Shown one piece after another: positions 59,000-64,000 of a stretch of DNA of 64,000 bases (position 1 is the first letter of the stretch; the number at the start of each line of letters is the position of its first letter). Under the pieces are notes generated by a model that was not told the origin of the DNA, did not search any database, and saw only the letters and a list, made by a program, of their open reading frames with translations. Origin of the DNA: Mycolicibacterium crocinum (GTDB taxonomy: Bacteria; Actinomycetota; Actinomycetes; Mycobacteriales; Mycobacteriaceae); contig NZ_CP092362.2 of NCBI RefSeq assembly GCF_022370635.2, forward strand, positions 558,001 to 622,000. Reading direction: 5' to 3'. The position numbers were made by a program, and so were the translations under genes.

Positions 59000-60382
59000 A
59001 TGGTCGTTGTCGGGGATCACGCGATTGTTCTCGGCGCCAGCATGAGTGGCTTGCTGGCCGCAAAGGTACTGAGCGATTTCTATCGGACCGTGACCGTGGT
59101 CGACCGCGACGACCTGCCTGACGAACCGGTCAACCGGCGCGGCATACCGCAGGGCCGGCACGTCCACGCCCTGCTGGGCCGCGGCGGCCAGATCATCGAT
59201 CAGCTGTTCCCGGGTTTCCTGCGTGAGCTCGTCGACGCTGGCGGAGTCTCGCTCGACGACGGTGACTTCTCGAAGATCTTCGTGTCGATCGGCGGCCACA
59301 CGGTGGTTCGGTCCGGCGTCTCGAAGCGGCCCGAAGCGGCGATGTACCTGTCCAGCCGGCCGTTTCTCGAGTATCACGTCCGGCGCCGGCTCCGGGCCGT
59401 CCCCAATGTGACGATTCTGGCGGGCCATGACGTCGTGGACCTGATCGCGACGCCCGACCGGACCCAGGTGACCGGTGTGCACCTGGCCAGTCACGCCGGC
59501 GGTTCCGAGCAGCGGTTGATGGGTGACCTGGTCGTCGACGCGATGGGCCGCGGCTCACGGACGCCGGCGTTTCTCGAAGGGCTGGGATACCAACGGCCGA
59601 CCGAGGACCACATCGTCGTACACACCACATACTGCAGTCAGCTATTGCGCATCCCGCCCGGCCTTGTCGAGCAGGTGGTCGTGATCGGCGCCGCCCCCGG
59701 CCGCCCCACCGGGCTGTTCCTGTCGAGCTACGAGAACAACCAGTGGATGCTCACCGTCTGGGGCATGCTGGGCAACGAACCGCCATGCGACCGGGCAGGC
59801 ATGTTGAACTTTGCTCACGGCTATGCACCGCAACATGTTTGGGCCGCGGCGCGGGCAGGTGAACCGCTGGGAGAGGTAGTTCGCCACCGCATGCCGTGGA
59901 GTCAATGGCGGCGTTACGACAAGTTGCGTCGGCTCCCGGCCGGTCTGGTGGTGTGCGGCGACGCGATCTGCAGCTTCAACCCCGTCTACGGGCAAGGGAT
60001 GACGGTGGGCGCGCTGGACGCACTGGCCCTACGCGATTGTCTGCGCTCGGGTGCCGACGATCTGCCGCGGCGCTACTTTCGCAAGTCCGCGAAATCCATT
60101 GCGGTGGCATGGCGAATGTCGGCGGGCAACGATCTGGCTTTCCCGGAGGTCCAGGGCCGCCGCACACTGGCGACACGAGCGACGAACCGGGTCGCCGATT
60201 GGGTGCTCGGCGTATGTTCCTATGACGCCGTCGTGGCCGAAAAGTTCTTCCGGGTCAACAACTTCCTCGACCCGCAGTCTCGGCTTCTGCACCCCGCATT
60301 TGTATTTCAGCTTGCGACGGCCAAACTGCGCAACCGGCGCCGGCGAGAGCTACTGCCGGTAGCTGGACAGAAAGTTGCCTAA
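59000..60382 (+). CDS. FAD-dependent oxidoreductase
   Basis: A 460-residue FAD enzyme of the geranylgeranyl-reductase/monooxygenase-like group. N-terminal FAD motif AIVLGASMSGLLAAKVLSDF with VVDRDDLP at the second strand; RGIPQGRHVHALLGRGG; DAMGRGSRTPAFL; and the second FAD motif VVCGDAICSFNPVYGQGMTVG. It probably reduces or hydroxylates a lipid or polyketide. Strong AAGGAGGAG site before the ATG. It converges on aspC and overlaps it by 33 bp. Confidence 0.82.
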   Translation: MVVVGDHAIVLGASMSGLLAAKVLSDFYRTVTVVDRDDLPDEPVNRRGIPQGRHVHALLGRGGQIIDQLFPGFLRELVDAGGVSLDDGDFSKIFVSIGGHTVVRSGVSKRPEAAMYLSSRPFLEYHVRRRLRAVPNVTILAGHDVVDLIATPDRTQVTGVHLASHAGGSEQRLMGDLVVDAMGRGSRTPAFLEGLGYQRPTEDHIVVHTTYCSQLLRIPPGLVEQVVVIGAAPGRPTGLFLSSYENNQWMLTVWGMLGNEPPCDRAGMLNFAHGYAPQHVWAAARAGEPLGEVVRHRMPWSQWRRYDKLRRLPAGLVVCGDAICSFNPVYGQGMTVGALDALALRDCLRSGADDLPRRYFRKSAKSIAVAWRMSAGNDLAFPEVQGRRTLATRATNRVADWVLGVCSYDAVVAEKFFRVNNFLDPQSRLLHPAFVFQLATAKLRNRRRRELLPVAGQKVA

Positions 60383-61615
60383 CCGTTCGATGGCGCTGCT
60401 GAGATCTCGTGCCCAGGGCAGCGTCACGATCCGCAGGTGATCGGGCGCCGGCCAGTTGAAGCCGGTGCCCTGGGTGACCAGAATCTTCTCCTGCAGAAGC
60501 AGATCCAGCACCAGCTGTTCGTCATCGCGGATGTCGTGCACCTCAGGGTCGAGCCGCGGGAACGCATACAGCGCACCGGTGGGCTTCACGCAGGACACCC
60601 CGGGGATCTCGTTGAGTTTGGTCCAGGCGACGTCGCGTTGCTCGAGCAGCCGGCCACCCGGCAGAACCAGGTCTTCGATGCTCTGATGTCCGCCCAGGGC
60701 GACCTGAATGGCATGCTGGGCAGGAACATTGGGGCACAGTCTCATGTTGGCCAGCAGGCTGATGCCTTCGATGAAGCTGCTGGCGTGTTCTTTTGGTCCG
60801 GTGATGATCAGCCAGCCCGACCGATAGCCCGCCACCCGGTAGGCCTTGGACAGTCCGTTGAAGGTCAGAGTCAGCAGGTCCGGCGCCAAGGTGGCCAGGC
60901 TGATGTGCTTGGCATCGTCGTAGAGAATCTTGTCGTAGATCTCGTCGGCGAGCAGCAGCAGTTGGTGCTTACGCGCCAATTCGACCATCTGCTCGAGGAT
61001 TTCGCGGCTGTATACCGCGCCGGTCGGGTTGTTCGGGTTGATCACGACGAGCGCCTTGGTACGGTCGGTGATCTTGGATTCCAGGTCGGCGACGTCGGGC
61101 ATCCAGCCGTTGGTCTCGTCGCACAGGTAGTGCACCGGGGTGCCGCCGGCGAGCGCGGTCGACGCCGTCCACAGCGGATAGTCCGGCGCGGGAATGAGGA
61201 CCTGATCGCCGTTGTCGAGCAGCGCCTGCAGTGTCATCGTGATGAGCTCGGAGACGCCGTTGCCGAGGTAGACGTCGTCGATGTCGAAGCGGGGGAAGCC
61301 CTCGACCAATTCGTAGCGGGTGAACACCGCGCGACGGGCGCTGGGGATGCCTTTGGAATCGGAGTAGCCCTGTGCGTCGGGCAGCGCGGCGATCATGTCG
61401 CGCATGATCACGTCGGGCGCCTCGAAGCCGAACGGCGCGGGATTGCCGATGTTGAGCTTGAGGATGCGGTGACCCTCGTTCTCGAGCCGGTTGGCATGCT
61501 CATGGATCGGGCCGCGGATCTCATACAGAACGTCCTGCAGCTTGGTCGACTGCGTGAACGTACGTTGCCGGGGATGTTGGCTGGTGCCATGCCACGGTAA
61601 CTGGTGGGTACTCAC
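60350..61615 (-). CDS. aspC: alanine/aspartate-type aminotransferase
   Basis: A 421-residue PLP-dependent class I aminotransferase. PLP features: LGNGVSELITMTLQALL, PDYPLWTASTALAGG, INPNNPTGAVYSREI, and the Schiff-base Lys in FNGLSKAYRVAGYRSGW; the substrate Arg is near PDHLRIVTLPW. The GTG at 61615 (MSTHQLPWH) is preferred, because the 59-codon extension upstream does not look coding. Position matches Rv0337c (aspC); members of this branch often act as alanine-pyruvate transaminases (AlaA/AlaT-like), so the exact acceptor is open. Confidence 0.88.
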   Translation of the reverse strand: MSTHQLPWHGTSQHPRQRTFTQSTKLQDVLYEIRGPIHEHANRLENEGHRILKLNIGNPAPFGFEAPDVIMRDMIAALPDAQGYSDSKGIPSARRAVFTRYELVEGFPRFDIDDVYLGNGVSELITMTLQALLDNGDQVLIPAPDYPLWTASTALAGGTPVHYLCDETNGWMPDVADLESKITDRTKALVVINPNNPTGAVYSREILEQMVELARKHQLLLLADEIYDKILYDDAKHISLATLAPDLLTLTFNGLSKAYRVAGYRSGWLIITGPKEHASSFIEGISLLANMRLCPNVPAQHAIQVALGGHQSIEDLVLPGGRLLEQRDVAWTKLNEIPGVSCVKPTGALYAFPRLDPEVHDIRDDEQLVLDLLLQEKILVTQGTGFNWPAPDHLRIVTLPWARDLSSAIERLGNFLSSYRQ

Positions 61616-61812
61616 GCAGAAGATTCTCCCATTCCGACGCAACCTGGTTTCCTTCGCACCGTCTTGTGTCTTTGCTGTGACATCAGAAGTCACGGTTCGA
61701 ATGCAATTGTGGGACGCCTCGGACACAACTGTGATTTCGCTGTACAGCACGGGTGATCGACCGACGAACTGACTGCTAATTTGGGTCGTCACTACGGCGC
61801 AAAGGGATTTAT

Positions 61813-62235
61813 GTGAAGATCACACGCTCTCTGACGACTGCTGCCGCGGCAGCAGCGGTTACCGCGATGGGCTTTGCTGCTTCTGCGTCTGCCGATCCGG
61901 CACTGATAGATGGCACCTACGCCGTCCGGGGTGGAGACGATGGGGCGGTGGTGACGGCCTCATCGAGCTGCCCGGTGGCCGTCAACGGCTGCACCGCGAA
62001 CCTCACCAGCACCGTCGGCTGGACCAGCGTCGCCACCTTCACCGACGGCCGCTGGAACTTCACGGTGACCAAGCCCGACGGCGTCGTATGCGACGACGGC
62101 AGCTATGCGCCGGTCCGCATCGCCTACTCGGTCAACGCCGCGACCATGACGGGCACGCTGACCGCCGACTCCAACGGTGACTGCCCGGGCGGCCAGATCA
62201 CCCAGGCGCCGTTCCAGCTGATCAAGGTCGGCTGA
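61813..62235 (+). CDS. small secreted protein, 140 aa
   Basis: A 140-residue secreted protein. Signal peptide MKITRSLTTAAAAAAVTAMG followed by SAS-ADP-type cleavage (about residue 27). The mature part is beta-rich with two or more Cys pairs (SSCPVAVNGCTANL, VVCDDGSY, GDCPGGQ) and may form a small disulphide-bonded sandwich. The GTG at 61813 gives the normal signal; the ATG two bases earlier is out of frame. Mycobacteria have many such exported proteins of unknown role. It lies between aspC and the Fe-S reductase-type gene, a place I recall as having no gene in M. tuberculosis. Confidence 0.7.
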   Translation: MKITRSLTTAAAAAAVTAMGFAASASADPALIDGTYAVRGGDDGAVVTASSSCPVAVNGCTANLTSTVGWTSVATFTDGRWNFTVTKPDGVVCDDGSYAPVRIAYSVNAATMTGTLTADSNGDCPGGQITQAPFQLIKVG

Positions 62236-62360
62236 CCGAACCGGACGCCGTCAGCTCTGCCAGGGTGCATTGACTCACAGGTAAATAACAGGTCGAATGC
62301 CCGGCAACGGCGCCATGCCGGTGTAGCTTCCCGCTCACATACCTACGAGCGGGGGACACG

Positions 62361-63252
62361 ATGAGCCAGGTGCGGACCACCGGCGGAGCATTACTGGGCG
62401 TACTGGCGTCGGGAGCGGTGACGGTCGCGGCGTGCGGTATGGCGCCCACTGCCAACGCGACATGTGCCGCGTTCTTCGGGTTCAACAACGGCGGAGGATG
62501 CGCGAGCAGCCCGACGAGTATCGCGATCGCAGTCGGCACCGGCGCGCAGGCCTACGCAGAGGGGATGCTCGGCGCCGCGTTCGCCATCGGTACCAACTCC
62601 ATCGCATCCATCCCCAGCACCGGCAGGAATTTCCTCAACATGGCAACCGCCGTGGGCGTCGACACGCTCGCGGAAGCCGGGGGCGCTGTGACGGGTGCCC
62701 TGGCCGCCGGACAGAGCGTGTCGGCCTTGGCGTCGATAGGGCTGCCCTCGTATCTGCCCGTCGCCAACTTCGCGATCAATCTGAGCATGTCTCCCACAAA
62801 CAATCTGAGTGTCGCGGAGGGCGTGGGCAATGTGTCCGTCAACCTTTTCGGCAGTGGCGCCGGACAAGATGTGCGGGCGATCGGACTCGGCAACGTGGCC
62901 ATCAATGTCGGGGGAACCAGCAACGCGGTCCGCGCGAGCGTCGGCACCAGCAATCGGGCCTACGCGAGCTTCGCGTTCAACGTCGGGGGTTCCGGCAATC
63001 TGGTGCAGGCGGGTGCGGGTCCGCTCGCAATTGCGGGCGCTTTCAATCAATTCGGGGCCACCGTCACCCCAATTCGCCCCCGGGATCAATCTCTTCACCC
63101 GGCTGGCGCTCGCCGCTGCGGCGCAAGGCCTCAAGATCCCTACGGCCGCCGCCAGTCACGGCACTGTCAAGACCGTGCCCGCAACACCGTCGGGCTCAGC
63201 GACACATCCGAGGACCGTTGCTCACGCGGCCGGCGTGAGCCACAGGAGATAG
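62361..63252 (+). pseudogene. exported Gly/Asn/Ala-rich protein, frameshifted near 3' end
   Basis: Reads well from the ATG at 62361 through a signal peptide (cleavage near ANA-TC), an Ala-rich part and repeats of the type VSVNLFGSGAG / VAINVGGTSNA / FAFNVGGSGNL, then AFNQFGATVT. At about 63066-63072 (CACCCCAATTC) an extra C shifts the frame; the other frame continues FAPGINLFTRLALAAAAQG to a natural stop at 63252. Restored length would be about 296. The intact frame as it stands runs on to 63269 with an Arg-rich nonsense tail. Homopolymer context makes an assembly error plausible. Confidence 0.65.
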
Positions 63253-63262
63253 AGGCGCCGAA

Positions 63263-63311
63263 GCTGTAGCTATCGACACAAAGCGCGAGTGGCGGTGTCG
63301 ATAACTACAGC
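63263..63311. terminator. 17-bp near-perfect hairpin between convergent genes
   Basis: GCTGTAGCTATCGACAC (63263-63279) pairs with GTGTCGATAACTACAGC (63295-63311), one G-U-type mismatch, 15-nt loop. It separates the exported-protein gene from the convergent gene at 63330, so it probably terminates both. The sequence style looks like a dispersed mycobacterial intergenic repeat, which a genome search could show. Confidence 0.7.
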
Positions 63312-63329
63312 CCCGCAAGGGGTTTCGGG

Positions 63330-64000
63330 CTAGCGCTTGCCTGGTGGCCGTGCACCCTTGGCGATGCCGAGGCCCTTGACCGGGGGTGCATCGGCCTTGG
63401 GCTCCTCAGCCTTGGGTGCCTCGGCTTTCGGCTCGGCCGCAGCGGCGGGTTCGGGTGGCGGTGCCGTGGCTTCAGCCGGAGCCGGTGCCGCCGCCGGAGC
63501 GGCCTTCTTGGCGCCGGGTCGACGGGCACCGGCAGCGATGCCGAGACCCTTGACCGGCGGTTCGGCCTTGGCCGGTTCGACCGTCTCGGCCTTGTCCGGG
63601 TCGACGTTGGCCGGCTGGCTGACCGTCGCGGCCTCCGCCTTCGGTGTCTCCGCAGGAGCGGCGGCGGCCTTCTTGGCGCCGGGCCGCTTCGCGCCTGCGG
63701 CGATGCCGAGTCCCTTGACGGGTGCCTCGGCAGCAGGTGCCTCGGCGGCCGGAGCAGTAGCCGGTGCCTCGGCAGCCGGTGCGGCGGCCTTCTTCGCACC
63801 GGGGCGCTTGGCACCTGCGGCGATGCCCAGACCCTTCGCCGGTGCGGCGGCCGGTGCCTCGGCAGCAGGCGCCTCGGCGGGTGCTTCAGCGGCAGCCTTC
63901 TTGGCACCGGGACGCTTGGCGCCGCCGGCGATACCCAGACCCTTGACCGGCTGGGCCTCCTTAGCCGGCGCCGAGGGGGCGGCGGCGGCCGGCTCGGCAG
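63330..64000 (-). CDS. C-terminal Ala/Pro/Lys-rich repeat tail, partial (Fe-S reductase-type gene)
   Basis: An open frame from the TAG at 63330-63332 to the window edge with no stop, missing its 5' end. It codes for an Ala/Pro/Glu/Lys-rich tail with five copies of KGLGIAxGAxRPGxKK, joined by AEAPAAEAP-type linkers and ending KGLGIAKGARPPGKR. Next to aspC in this orientation, M. tuberculosis has the iron-sulfur-binding reductase Rv0338c; the catalytic part would lie beyond the window. The basic repeats may interact with membrane, RNA or a partner (inference). The minus-strand frame listed elsewhere as Pro/Arg/His-rich is a shadow. Confidence 0.75.
   Translation of the reverse strand, partial: AEPAAAAPSAPAKEAQPVKGLGIAGGAKRPGAKKAAAEAPAEAPAAEAPAAAPAKGLGIAAGAKRPGAKKAAAPAAEAPATAPAAEAPAAEAPVKGLGIAAGAKRPGAKKAAAAPAETPKAEAATVSQPANVDPDKAETVEPAKAEPPVKGLGIAAGARRPGAKKAAPAAAPAPAEATAPPPEPAAAAEPKAEAPKAEEPKADAPPVKGLGIAKGARPPGKR

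Noticed and set aside
63305..63907. Pro/Arg/His-rich 200-aa minus-strand protein
   Set aside because: It is the shadow frame of the KGLGIA-repeat tail, which is the open frame through the window edge.
1..64000. CRISPR array
   Set aside because: No series of regularly spaced identical repeats with unique spacers and no Cas-like protein. The repeats seen (GGTACCCC, GTACGG, PGRS codons, Pro tail) are too short or in coding low-complexity.

Overview
The window looks like a chromosome segment of a non-tuberculous, probably fast-growing Mycobacterium (Mycolicibacterium-type). The DNA is GC-rich with frequent GTG/TTG starts. Several genes match the M. tuberculosis Rv0295c-Rv0338c neighbourhood as I remember it: a Stf0-type sulfotransferase next to a type I sulfatase, an exported L,D-transpeptidase facing an NTF2-fold protein, a GH16 glucanase, tRNA-Gly-dcd-udgA, rmlA, aspC, and the Ala/Pro/Lys-rich tail of the iron-sulfur reductase that follows aspC. 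All homology calls come from reading the translated sequence; no database search was run.

Region by region. 1-4.7 kb: a small metabolic cluster (alpha/beta hydrolase, D-2-hydroxyacid dehydrogenase and MFS transporter in one overlapping operon, with a VOC protein and a TetR regulator). 4.8-13.7 kb: DUF2236 oxygenase-like protein, dehalogenase-like hydrolase, SAM methyltransferase, second hydrolase, GT-C glycosyltransferase, sulfotransferase and sulfatase. 13.8-19.6 kb: two PAP2-family genes and a three-gene translationally coupled cassette (membrane-anchored protein, Pro/Ala-rich 736-aa protein, Gly/Pro-rich 321-aa protein). 19.8-39.4 kb: cell-envelope and redox genes, including an L,D-transpeptidase, a 48-aa small protein, phenolic acid decarboxylase, PoxB-like enzyme, a secreted protein made of two copies of one domain, GH16, a diiron ferritin-like protein, a PGRS-repeat protein lacking a PE domain, and a DUF4344-type lipoprotein.

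39,372-51,666 is the most unusual part: a 12.2-kb integrated element bounded by a 48-bp direct repeat that duplicates the 3' part of the tRNA-Gly(CCC) gene. It carries a tyrosine integrase, a small serine recombinase, two related excisionase-like HTH proteins, a primase-polymerase/RepA-helicase fusion, a GGTACCCC iteron array just after that gene (candidate origin), an HGG-type zinc protein like those beside phage small terminases, and a reverse-strand operon with a capsid-like protein and small basic proteins. I see no tail, portal or lysis genes. This is the layout of a phage satellite (compare phiRv1/phiRv2 and capsid-forming PICIs) rather than a complete prophage. Lower-GC genes of unknown function sit at both ends, including a P-loop ATPase between the integrase and attR, a position that often holds anti-phage cargo.

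51.6-64 kb: tRNA-Gly, dcd, a membrane protein with an actin-like N-terminus and Pro-rich repeat tail, UDP-glucose dehydrogenase, mycothiol-dependent isomerase-type protein, RmlA, YibE/F membrane protein, FAD oxidoreductase, aspC, two secreted proteins, and the open 3' end of the aspC-neighbour gene with five KGLGIA repeats. Three otherwise good genes (about 25.7, 36.4 and 63.07 kb) each have a one-base frameshift; these are either real decay or assembly errors.
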